Source of the DNA: Brachyspira aalborgi
GTDB lineage: Bacteria; Spirochaetota; Brachyspiria; Brachyspirales; Brachyspiraceae
Assembly (NCBI RefSeq): GCF_008016455.1
Contig: NZ_SAXU01000001.1
Span: 620,001 to 684,000, forward strand
Length of the DNA: 64,000 nucleotides
Direction: 5' to 3'
The position numbers and the translations under genes were made by a program. Shown piece by piece: positions 8,061 through 16,341 of the stretch. The stretch's first letter is position 1; each line of letters starts with the position of its first letter. Below the pieces are notes generated by a model that did no database searches, was not told the origin of the DNA, and worked only from the letters and a program-made list of their open reading frames with translations.

Positions 8061-9197
8061 TTAAGCTTTTTTAAGAGCCGCCGCTAATATTTTATCTAAA
8101 GGCAAAATTTCATCAACTCCGCCTCTTGCAATAGCCTCTCTCGGCATTCCAAATACGGTGCAAGTCTCTTCGTTTTGAGCTATATTATAAGCGCCCGCGT
8201 CATGCATTTCTTTCATGCCGTTTGCTCCATCGTCTCCCATACCCGTGAGAATAATTCCTATAGCTTTATGTTTTGCGTAAACTGCGCCGCTTCTAAATAA
8301 AACATCGACTGAAGGTCTATGTCTTGTGACAGGGTCGCCGTCTCTAACTTCGACATAATATTTTCCGTTTCTTACTTTTATCATAGTATGTTTTGCGCCT
8401 CGAGATAAAATAGCCTGTCCTCTTCCAACGCTCATTCCGTCTTCGGATTCAAAAACTTCTATTTTCAAAACATTATTCAATCTTTTTGCAAAAGAAGTTG
8501 TAAAATGTTCGGGCATATGTTGAGTTATAACTATAGGAGGAGCGGACGGAGTGACATCTTTTAAACATTCGACTAACGCTTCAGTTCCGCCCGTAGAAGA
8601 ACCTATTAAAATTATTTTATCTAATGGAACTTCTCTCGAAGGAGTTAGAGGAAGTATAATATCCGCCGTATTTTTTTGATATACTTTAAATCCCGAAGTT
8701 TGCGGAGCCTCCAAATTAATAGAAGAAGTATGAATAACGCTTTCTTTAATATCGCCAGGCATAGATATACCATGCTTTTTGTAGAATTTGCCTCTGTTTG
8801 CATAAGCGTTTTTTATCTTTTCAACCAAATCGGTGGCAAGCTCTTCGACTCCATCTCTAACATTAGCCGAAGGTTTTATAACATAATCGAAAGCGCCTAT
8901 ATTTAAAGCGTCCAAAGCAAGCTCTCTATGTTTTTCAAGCAAAGAGCTAAACATAATTACTGGAATAGGGTTATTCAGCATAAGCTTTTTTAAATAAGTT
9001 ATTCCGTCCATTTCGGGCATTTCGATATCCAAAGTTAGAATATCGGGTTTTAAGGTTTTAATTTTACTTTCGGCAAGTATAGGATTAGCCGCCGTCCCAA
9101 CCATTTCCAAAGAAGGGTCAGAACTCACGATTTTAGTAAGAAGTTGCCTAATCAAGGCGCTGTCATCGACAGACATTACTTTAATTTTAGTAGCCAT
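8061..9197 (-). CDS. cheB: Chemotaxis protein-glutamate methylesterase CheB
   Basis: CheB removes methyl groups from (and deamidates) chemoreceptors when phosphorylated by CheA, giving adaptation. The 378-residue protein has a receiver domain (acidic pair Asp11-Asp12, phosphoacceptor Asp57 in LTLDIEMPEMDG) and a C-terminal esterase with the catalytic triad in order: Ser in GSSTGGTE (about residue 197), His in TQHMPEHF (about 224) and Asp in GMGDDGANGM (about 321). A ribosome site (AAAGGA) precedes the ATG. It is the last gene of the minus-strand chemotaxis operon, 23 bases after cheD. Confidence 0.97.
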   Translation of the reverse strand: MATKIKVMSVDDSALIRQLLTKIVSSDPSLEMVGTAANPILAESKIKTLKPDILTLDIEMPEMDGITYLKKLMLNNPIPVIMFSSLLEKHRELALDALNIGAFDYVIKPSANVRDGVEELATDLVEKIKNAYANRGKFYKKHGISMPGDIKESVIHTSSINLEAPQTSGFKVYQKNTADIILPLTPSREVPLDKIILIGSSTGGTEALVECLKDVTPSAPPIVITQHMPEHFTTSFAKRLNNVLKIEVFESEDGMSVGRGQAILSRGAKHTMIKVRNGKYYVEVRDGDPVTRHRPSVDVLFRSGAVYAKHKAIGIILTGMGDDGANGMKEMHDAGAYNIAQNEETCTVFGMPREAIARGGVDEILPLDKILAAALKKA

Positions 9198-9220
9198 ATA
9201 ATAATCCTTTAAAAATTTTA

Positions 9221-9814
9221 TTAAAACAATGTAATATCAGATTTCTCTTCAATTTTGTTTTGTAAGCTTTTAGAATATTTAATTTCTTGCTCAACGGAAA
9301 ACTCTTTAGTTTGACTTTCCATTTTCTTCATTAAAACTCTATTTTCCGTATTGAAAAAAAATACTTTTCTGGGCCATGAGCCTCCTATATCTTCGCTTAT
9401 AATCGGAATTTTCTCTTCGGATAAAAAATTTTTTGCAAATCTTATATTCTTATCGGGAATTTGAAGTAAATTGCTAGTCATACCCGTAAGAACATGTCCG
9501 CCTCCAAATATTTTTGCCGTAAGATTTTCTTTTTTTCCGCCTAATTTTATTATTTCGTTAATCAAAACTTCCATAGCAAATAATCCGTATCTCGTATGAT
9601 TATAATCGTCTTCTGGATTTTCCCATTCTCTCATTTCTGGAAGCATAAAATGATTCATTCCGCCGAATTTTAATTTATTTTCAAAAAGGCATACCGAAAT
9701 ACAACTTCCCAAAACAGTCTTTATAACGGCTGGCTCTTTAGAAGCGTAATAGCCTCCTATGTATATCGTAATTCTCTTAAAATTACTATCGGCGGCGGAT
9801 GGAAAATCTACCAT
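9221..9814 (-). CDS. cheD: Chemoreceptor glutamine deamidase CheD
   Basis: CheD deamidates receptor glutamines and, in many bacteria, is regulated by CheC or CheX. The 197-residue product has the catalytic Cys in VLGSCISVCLFE and the His in GGMNHFMLPE, then the conserved RYGLFAMEVLINEI and AKIFGGGHVL segments. A C-terminal extension of some 35 residues beyond the usual core is Lys/Glu-rich. It lies between cheR and cheB in the operon; no cheC or cheX gene is present in this cluster, so its partner, if any, is encoded elsewhere. Confidence 0.95.
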   Translation of the reverse strand: MVDFPSAADSNFKRITIYIGGYYASKEPAVIKTVLGSCISVCLFENKLKFGGMNHFMLPEMREWENPEDDYNHTRYGLFAMEVLINEIIKLGGKKENLTAKIFGGGHVLTGMTSNLLQIPDKNIRFAKNFLSEEKIPIISEDIGGSWPRKVFFFNTENRVLMKKMESQTKEFSVEQEIKYSKSLQNKIEEKSDITLF

Positions 9815-9835
9815 AAAACTAAATCCCTCTATATA

Positions 9836-10690
9836 TTAAATCTTTTTATATATATTACTTGAAACATATCTAAATTTATCCGATATTCCAAATAAAGTTT
9901 CAGAATGCCCTATAAATACCAAACTATCTTCTTTCATATATCTATAAAATTTATTAAATAATTCTTTTTGAAAATCTTTATCAAAATAAATTATAACATT
10001 TCTACAAAAAATCAAGTCAAACATAGTATGAATATCAAAATCGGATTCTTTAAAATTTAATTGCCTAAAAAATAAATCCTTTTGCAATATTTCTTTTACT
10101 TTATAAAATCCCGCCTTTTCCCCCGTGCCTTTAAGAAAATATTTTTTCAATATGCTATTCGCTATCGGGTCTACGGATTCTTCTTTATAAACTCCTCGCA
10201 TTGCATGAGAGAGAACATTTGTATCAATATCGCTTGCCAAAATTTTAATATCGTATTTGCCATATCTTTCGCCAAAATATTCATGCAAAGTCATAGCTAT
10301 AGTATAAGGTTCTTCTCCCGTAGAACAAGCCGCCGACCATATTCTTAAATTTTTAACTCTGCCTTCTTGATATGATTTTTCCCAAGACGGCAAAAAATTG
10401 CTTTTCATATATTCAAAATGTTTATTTTCTCTAAAAAAATCGGTTTTGTTTGTGGTAACGGCGTTTATAAAATTTGTAATCTCTTCTTCATCGGATACAT
10501 TTTTTAAGAAATCTATATATTCTTTAAAAGAAGACATATTTAAAGCTCTTAATCTTTTGATTATTCTTGAATTAACTAAAGCTCTTTTATGCTCCGACAT
10601 TTGAATACGAGTTTTATCGTATATAATTTTAACCAAATCGTTAAACTCGGCGTCTGTCAAGGATGGCATACGAGAATTTAAATCTTCCAT
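9836..10690 (-). CDS. cheR: Chemotaxis methyltransferase CheR
   Basis: CheR methylates receptor glutamates using S-adenosylmethionine. The 284-residue protein shows an N-terminal helical domain (residues 1-80), the SAM site RIWSAACSTGEEPYTIAM, and the late motifs FDLIFCRNVIIYFD and GHSETLFG, all characteristic of CheR. Length is typical. It has no C-terminal pentapeptide-binding extension. It sits between cheW and cheD, with short spacers, in the chemotaxis operon. Confidence 0.97.
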   Translation of the reverse strand: MEDLNSRMPSLTDAEFNDLVKIIYDKTRIQMSEHKRALVNSRIIKRLRALNMSSFKEYIDFLKNVSDEEEITNFINAVTTNKTDFFRENKHFEYMKSNFLPSWEKSYQEGRVKNLRIWSAACSTGEEPYTIAMTLHEYFGERYGKYDIKILASDIDTNVLSHAMRGVYKEESVDPIANSILKKYFLKGTGEKAGFYKVKEILQKDLFFRQLNFKESDFDIHTMFDLIFCRNVIIYFDKDFQKELFNKFYRYMKEDSLVFIGHSETLFGISDKFRYVSSNIYKKI

Positions 10691-10700
10691 AAATCAAAAC

Positions 10701-11228
10701 CTATTGTATCATTTTATTAATTTCTTCGTTTGATTTCACTATATCATCTATAGGCAAAACCATAATAATTTTATTTTCAAGCCTTATAACATTTGATATT
10801 TGAAGTCCTCTCATATTGTCAATAGGAGTTTCCGTTATTTGACTTTCAAACACGGTTATAACATCGCTTACTATATCCGCCAATATTCCAAATCTTCTAT
10901 TCGAGTTAGATATTACTATAATAACATCATCTTCAATAGAATGGTCGTCTCTTCTTTCAAGTCCAAATCTTATTCTTATATCGACTACATGCAAAATATT
11001 TCCTCTTAAATTAATAAGTCCTCTCATATATTTAGGGCTTCCAGGAACGGGAGTAATATTTGTAACGCTTACTATACTTTCAATACTCAAAACATCTAAA
11101 GCGTATTCTTCATTATCTATTTTAAATACCAAAAACTGTTGACTAGGTTCGGTAGAAATATTTTCTTTATTTTCTAAACTTCCAACTTGAGGTATATTAG
11201 CCGAATTAATTTTTTGATTATCTAACAT
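10701..11228 (-). CDS. cheW: Chemotaxis adaptor CheW
   Basis: CheW couples chemoreceptors to the kinase CheA. The protein is a single CheW domain: FLVFKIDNEEYALDVLSIES near the start, then PGSPKYMRGLINLRGNI and DIVSDVI, the typical SH3-like double-barrel pattern. I start it at the ATG at 11228, because AAAGGAG lies just upstream; the alternative start at 11252 would overlap cheA and lacks a comparable site. About 20 extra residues precede the domain. Operon position: directly after cheA. Confidence 0.95.
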   Translation of the reverse strand: MLDNQKINSANIPQVGSLENKENISTEPSQQFLVFKIDNEEYALDVLSIESIVSVTNITPVPGSPKYMRGLINLRGNILHVVDIRIRFGLERRDDHSIEDDVIIVISNSNRRFGILADIVSDVITVFESQITETPIDNMRGLQISNVIRLENKIIMVLPIDDIVKSNEEINKMIQ

Positions 11229-11248
11229 ATTTAATTCTCCTTTATTTC

Positions 11249-13417
11249 TCAACCATTATTAATTTTGCCTTGCAAGGATATATTAACCAATCCTTGAATA
11301 TCTATAATAAGAGCTATTCTTCCGTCTCCAAGTATAGTTCCGCCAGAAATTCCAGAATGCTTACTAAATGCAGAATCCAAAGATTTAATAACCACTTGTT
11401 GTTGGTCTAATAATTCGTCTACAAAAATAGCGCATCTTCTATATCCAGCTTCGACAACTACTACTATGCCGTTATCTATATCTTCAATATGAGTGTCGAT
11501 TTCAAAAACTTTGTGAAGTCTTATAAGAGGCAAATATTCGTCTCTGATTTTTATCATCTCGCCTCTTCCTTCAAAAGGTTTTATTTGCTCGTTTTTCACT
11601 TTCATTTGTTCTATAATAGATATTAAAGGCATTATATATATTTGTTCGCCCAAAGCGAAAGTAATTCCTTCTATAATAGCCAAAGTTAAAGGCAATTTTA
11701 TTATAAATGTGCTTCCTTTTCCTTCTTCCGACTTTATCTCTATTTTTCCTTTCATTTTTTCAACATTCGCTCTAACGACATCCATGCCGACTCCTCTACC
11801 CGATATATCTGTAATTTTTTCGGCGGTTGAAAGTCCAGGGCTGAATATTGTTCTGTAGATTTCCGCATCCGAATATTTTCCGTCTTTAGATAATAAGCCT
11901 TTTTCTATTGCCTTATTATAAATTCTTTCTTTATTTAATCCGTTGCCATCGTCTGAAACTTCAATTACGACATGCCCTTCTTGATGAGCCGCCGACATAG
12001 TTATAGTTCCAAATTCTGGTTTTCCTCTTGCAATTCTCTCTTCTTTTGTCCTTTCTATTCCATGGTCCATAGAATTTCTTATAATATGTTTCAAAGGGTC
12101 GGATAACTGCTCTAACATATTTTTATCTATTTCGGTAGTCTCCCCTTTAAGAACGAGTTTTACTTCTTTATTTAATTCTAAATTCAAATCTCTAACATAT
12201 CTATGGAATTGATTAAAAATCGGTCCTACAGGCATCATACGAATATTCATAACTTCTTCTTGTATCTGTCTTGAAGTTCTATCCATTGAACTTACCGCTT
12301 CTTTTAATCCGTTATCTATATCCAAGCTTTGAGTAAGTTGCATTATTCTTGATTGCGCTATAACAAGCTCTCCAATTAAATTCATTAAACTGTCTAACTT
12401 TCTTGTATCGACTCTAACGGTAGAAGGCGCTTGCACTTTTACAGAAGAAGACGCTTGACTTTTTGCAGCTGAAGTTTGAGGTTTTGCTTGCTCTGTTTTA
12501 ATCTCTTCTTTAGTTTCTTTTTGGCTTTTAGTCTCTTCAATAGTTTTTTCTTCTTTTGTTTCTTCTGCAACTTGAGTTTCCTTTTGAGTTTCGATTTTAT
12601 CTTCTTTCTGAACCGAAACTTTTGCATCCGAAATATTAATATCGTTATCGTCTATTACGAATAAAAATATATTTTGAACCTGCTCTAAAGTAGAATTTGT
12701 AGAAATATCTAATGAAAATTGAGTATAACATGTATAAGGGTCTTCCAAAGCGGAAATTGGAGGCACATTTGAGCTATCAATTTTCAAATTGCTTATAGTT
12801 CCTATATCTCTAAGGTCGTTTAAAAACATAAGAGGGTCGATACCGTTGTCAAATATTGTGGGTTTAAAACTCATACTTATATGAAATACATTAGAACCGC
12901 TTGAGCTTTCTTCTTTTTTTTCAGGCTCTTCTATAGCTTGCGCTTGAGTTGAAGTTTGGGTTTCTTTTTTTACAGTAGGAGCGGCGCTTGGAGTCGTTGG
13001 CGCTTGAACGGATGCGTCTATTTCGTTTCCGTCCGCTATCGCTTTAATTTTTGCCTTTAGAGATTCTATATTATTAACTCCGTCAGCTTCGCCTTTTCCG
13101 TCTATAATATTTTGAAGCATTATTTTAACGGTATCTAAAAATTCCAATAAAACGGTTATCATTGTGGGAGTTACATCCAATTTACCGCTTCTAACTTTCT
13201 CAAGTAAATTTTCCGCCACATGATTTAATTCGCTCATAGTAGTAAATCCAACCGTTCCAGCTGAAGATTTTAAAGTATGGGCACTTCTGAATATTTTATT
13301 TAATAAATCTTCATCGCTTTTATTGTCTTCCAATAAAACTAAATCGTTTTCAAGACCTTCGACTATTTCATTAGCTTCGCTTAAAAATATCGAAATAAAC
13401 TCATCGCTATCAAACAT
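11249..13417 (-). CDS. cheA: Chemotaxis histidine kinase CheA
   Basis: CheA phosphorylates itself and passes the phosphate to CheY and CheB. The 722-residue protein has, in order: an Hpt domain with His47 (RSAHTLKSSAGTVGF), a low-complexity spacer, a P2-like alpha/beta domain (about 175-265), a long Lys/Glu/Thr-rich linker (about 268-330), the dimerisation helices, an ATPase domain (NSMDHGIE, DDGNGLN, GRGVGMDVVRANVEK) and a C-terminal CheW-like domain. There is no added receiver domain. An AGAGGAA ribosome site precedes the ATG. It lies between cheY and cheW. Confidence 0.97.
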   Translation of the reverse strand: MFDSDEFISIFLSEANEIVEGLENDLVLLEDNKSDEDLLNKIFRSAHTLKSSAGTVGFTTMSELNHVAENLLEKVRSGKLDVTPTMITVLLEFLDTVKIMLQNIIDGKGEADGVNNIESLKAKIKAIADGNEIDASVQAPTTPSAAPTVKKETQTSTQAQAIEEPEKKEESSSGSNVFHISMSFKPTIFDNGIDPLMFLNDLRDIGTISNLKIDSSNVPPISALEDPYTCYTQFSLDISTNSTLEQVQNIFLFVIDDNDINISDAKVSVQKEDKIETQKETQVAEETKEEKTIEETKSQKETKEEIKTEQAKPQTSAAKSQASSSVKVQAPSTVRVDTRKLDSLMNLIGELVIAQSRIMQLTQSLDIDNGLKEAVSSMDRTSRQIQEEVMNIRMMPVGPIFNQFHRYVRDLNLELNKEVKLVLKGETTEIDKNMLEQLSDPLKHIIRNSMDHGIERTKEERIARGKPEFGTITMSAAHQEGHVVIEVSDDGNGLNKERIYNKAIEKGLLSKDGKYSDAEIYRTIFSPGLSTAEKITDISGRGVGMDVVRANVEKMKGKIEIKSEEGKGSTFIIKLPLTLAIIEGITFALGEQIYIMPLISIIEQMKVKNEQIKPFEGRGEMIKIRDEYLPLIRLHKVFEIDTHIEDIDNGIVVVVEAGYRRCAIFVDELLDQQQVVIKSLDSAFSKHSGISGGTILGDGRIALIIDIQGLVNISLQGKINNG

Positions 13418-13452
13418 ATATTATATTCCTCTTTTATATTTCTTAAAATAGC

Positions 13453-13821
13453 TCAATTTAAGAATCGTTTAACTACATCTAAAAGCTGAGTAGGATTAAA
13501 CGGTTTTACAAGCCAACCGCTCGCTCCCGCCGCCTTGCCTTCCATTTTCTTTTCATCTTGCGATTCTGTCGTAAGCATAAGAATAGGAGTATATTTGTAT
13601 TGGTCGAATTTTCTAACATTTTTTATAAATTCTATTCCGTCCATTTTAGGCATATTAAGGTCGGTTATTATCATATCGATAGTAGGAGATTTGCCTAAAA
13701 CCTCCAAACCCGTAGTGCCATCGTCTGCAGACAAAACTTCATAACTGCCTTTTTTTAAGGTATATTCAACGGATGCGCGAGCAGTATTTGAATCGTCCAC
13801 TATTAGTATTGTTTTAGCCAT
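13453..13821 (-). CDS. cheY: Chemotaxis response regulator CheY
   Basis: A single 122-residue receiver domain. The acidic pair Asp9-Asp10, phosphoacceptor Asp54 (ITDLNMPKMDG), a Thr pair in LMLTTES and the conserved Lys in WLVKPF are all present, so it should be phosphorylated by CheA and act on the flagellar switch. The gene lies directly upstream of cheA. The presence of a stand-alone receiver inside the operon makes CheY, rather than a sporulation-type regulator, the likely identity. Confidence 0.95.
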   Translation of the reverse strand: MAKTILIVDDSNTARASVEYTLKKGSYEVLSADDGTTGLEVLGKSPTIDMIITDLNMPKMDGIEFIKNVRKFDQYKYTPILMLTTESQDEKKMEGKAAGASGWLVKPFNPTQLLDVVKRFLN

Positions 13822-13856
13822 ATATTTAACCTCTTATTTTCATTTATATTAAAATT

Positions 13857-14096
13857 TTAATTATTTAAATATTCTATAAATAAATTATCTAATCCTTCAA
13901 CTATAAGTTTTTTTTGATTTTTATCAAGTTCTTTTTTCACGGCATATAGTATTTGAAGTCCAGCCAAATCCACATGCGCTCCTTCGGGAAATTTTACGGT
14001 AATATCTTCGTTATAATTAGCGGCTTTAAATACATTCTTAAAATATTTTCCCATAGTTCTCACATTAAGATTATCGTCTATTTCCATAACGGACAT
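13857..14096 (-). CDS. Small STAS-domain protein of the chemotaxis operon
   Basis: This 79-residue protein fits the core of a STAS domain (anti-sigma-factor-antagonist fold), with the signature loop HVDLAGLQILYAVKKEL. In SpoIIAA-type proteins the loop reads DSSG and its first Ser is phosphorylated; here it reads DLAG, so no phosphorylation site remains. It begins after a strong GGAGG ribosome site and lies between the receptor-like gene and cheY. STAS proteins are known companions of chemotaxis operons in several phyla, but the biochemical role is unsettled; a scaffolding role with the receptor-like protein is a guess. Confidence 0.75.
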   Translation of the reverse strand: MSVMEIDDNLNVRTMGKYFKNVFKAANYNEDITVKFPEGAHVDLAGLQILYAVKKELDKNQKKLIVEGLDNLFIEYLNN

Positions 14097-14139
14097 TTTT
14101 AATACCTCCGAATAAATTATAATATATTATAAATCTATA

Positions 14140-16071
14140 TTAAAATAAAGTAAAATCGCCGCTATCGGCTCCTTCCTCTATATTTATATCGACATTTGGC
14201 GCATTTTCTCCAGTTAAAACGCTATTTGCAATCATTCTCTCTTTCTTTATAGTATAAGAATTTATTATATCCCAATATTTATTGCTTTCTATTTTCCACT
14301 CCTTAATGCCCAAAGAATCGTAATATTTATCTTTCTTTTCTTTTATAATTCCTCTCATTTTATCAAAAATATCCGTAATTTCGTTTATTTTTGTAAGTAA
14401 AACGCTTAAAGAACTTAAATCTATTAAAGTTTTATCTATAAGCACAAATAATTCTTTTGCATGACTTTCTAATCTTTTAACATTATTATCTATTATATAT
14501 TTTGATTCTTGCAACCTATTATTAACATTTTCCGTCATAGATTCTATAAAAAAATTCTCGTTTGACTGCTGATTAATATTTAACTTAAACTTATTTATAG
14601 ATTTTATTATTTCCGCTTTAATATCTCTAAACTGTTCTAAACATTTATCAACCGTTTCCGTTATATCCGAAGCTATGCTTTCTATACTTTCCATAGAAAA
14701 ATTTTGAGAGTTTGTAAACATATCGGCGTTTTTTTCAAGCTCTATTTTCGATAAAAAATTAATAGAGTTAAAAGCCTTCGCTATATTTTTCGTCTCTAAA
14801 AACATATTTTCTAATTCTTCTATAGAATCGACTATCGCTACATTATTATCGGAAATTCTATACTTATTTGTTAAAGATAATTTAAAATTTTCTAAATAAA
14901 GTTTAATAAAATTAACATATTCTTCAAATATCAAATCCGAAACCGTGAAAGGAAATTCCGATTTTCCCGATTCCGTGCCTATCATATATTCGACTATAAT
15001 ATTTCTATCGAAAGCGATATCCGAAAGCAAATTTTCAAATTCTTTCAAACTCTTATATATAAAAGAATTCGTATCGCTTATCTCTTCATAAATAGATTTA
15101 AAATTTTCTATAATCAAATTTAATACGACATCGTCAAAAGTCAATAAATCTAATAATTTATGCTCTATAGATTTATTGCTATCTTCTTCCAATTCTTTAA
15201 AATCCATATCTTCTACCATAGAACCGTAATATTCAATAAATTTTTTATTTTCATGAACTATAGATTTTATCGATTCTATTATATGTTCGGTTTGCTGTCT
15301 TACAATATCCTCTCTCGGCAAAACCATCATTATTTCAAAAATATAATCGTAAGTATTATCGATTCTCGAAAGAATATTCGATATCATATTTGAAAAAGTA
15401 GCGAAAGAATTAACCATATTATTATGTTCTTTAAATAATTGCTCTTTCATTATAATAAAATTCTGTTTTTGAAGCTCATTGACTTTAAGAATTTCGGTTT
15501 TAAAATTTTCAAATCTGTCAAATAATTCATGTCCTAATTTATTCATATTATCCGCTTGTTCGTTTGAAATATCCGACATATTTATTATATTTTTTGATAT
15601 CTCTCCGAAAGCTCTTCCTTCTACTCCATGTTTTGAAGAAATAATAATTGCATTCAAAGAATATACTTTTATTTGGTCCGCTAACTTTTTTATCTGTTCT
15701 ATCGATTCTACTACGGCGTTTATTCTATCGACATCCTGAATAAGAGTTTCCGATAGCTGATTATCGTTATCTATAAGATTTTGCATTCTGTCAAAAGATT
15801 TTAAAAAATCATCCTGATTTTCTTTTAAGTCGTCTGAAAATTTCTTTTTATTTTTGTCTTTATCTTCGCCTAAAAAATATGATAATAAATAATTTGCTTT
15901 TTCATTTTCTTTTTTCATTTCTTGTTCAATTATTGGAAATTTTTCTGCAATAAAACCATATACTCTTCCAACTTCAATTAAAAAAGATTCTATATCCTTA
16001 ACCGTAGTTTCGAGTATTGCCGAATAATCGAATATATCTTGACTTATATTTTTATCTATCACTTCAGGCAT
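14140..16071 (-). CDS. Cytoplasmic methyl-accepting chemotaxis-like protein
   Basis: The 643-residue protein is first in the chemotaxis operon. It has no signal peptide or membrane segment and is largely coiled coil. A diverged receptor signalling hairpin is visible around residues 108-175 (QIKVYSLNAIIISSKHGVEGRAF), comparable with the LNAAIEAARAGE.GRGF tip of standard receptors, though several consensus residues are changed. A second motif, LPREDIVRQQTEHIIESI, follows at about 255-275 and resembles the QD.VRQ motif seen in other operon-borne receptor-like proteins. Input could be cytoplasmic, or it may be an adaptor. No ligand domain is recognised. Confidence 0.7.
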   Translation of the reverse strand: MPEVIDKNISQDIFDYSAILETTVKDIESFLIEVGRVYGFIAEKFPIIEQEMKKENEKANYLLSYFLGEDKDKNKKKFSDDLKENQDDFLKSFDRMQNLIDNDNQLSETLIQDVDRINAVVESIEQIKKLADQIKVYSLNAIIISSKHGVEGRAFGEISKNIINMSDISNEQADNMNKLGHELFDRFENFKTEILKVNELQKQNFIIMKEQLFKEHNNMVNSFATFSNMISNILSRIDNTYDYIFEIMMVLPREDIVRQQTEHIIESIKSIVHENKKFIEYYGSMVEDMDFKELEEDSNKSIEHKLLDLLTFDDVVLNLIIENFKSIYEEISDTNSFIYKSLKEFENLLSDIAFDRNIIVEYMIGTESGKSEFPFTVSDLIFEEYVNFIKLYLENFKLSLTNKYRISDNNVAIVDSIEELENMFLETKNIAKAFNSINFLSKIELEKNADMFTNSQNFSMESIESIASDITETVDKCLEQFRDIKAEIIKSINKFKLNINQQSNENFFIESMTENVNNRLQESKYIIDNNVKRLESHAKELFVLIDKTLIDLSSLSVLLTKINEITDIFDKMRGIIKEKKDKYYDSLGIKEWKIESNKYWDIINSYTIKKERMIANSVLTGENAPNVDINIEEGADSGDFTLF

Positions 16072-16341
16072 TTAAATATTTTCCTATTTTACCGTCTAAT
16101 TTAATAATTTTTATATATTTGATTAAATATAACATTTATTATAACTTTTTGCAAGTAATATATTTAATATAATTTATATAGAAATATTTTTAAAATGAAA
16201 TATATTAATTAATATAAAACTTTTTAGTTTATTATATAATTTTAAAATAATCTTTAAATTAAGAGGAACTTTTTTGAGATTTATTCGTCTAAATAAATTA
16301 TACAAATAATAAATATTAAAATAAATAAAGGAATATTATTA

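Noticed and set aside
12439-12627. Lys/Leu-rich frames on both strands in the middle of cheA
   Set aside because: They are by-products of the repetitive Lys/Glu/Thr linker codons of cheA.
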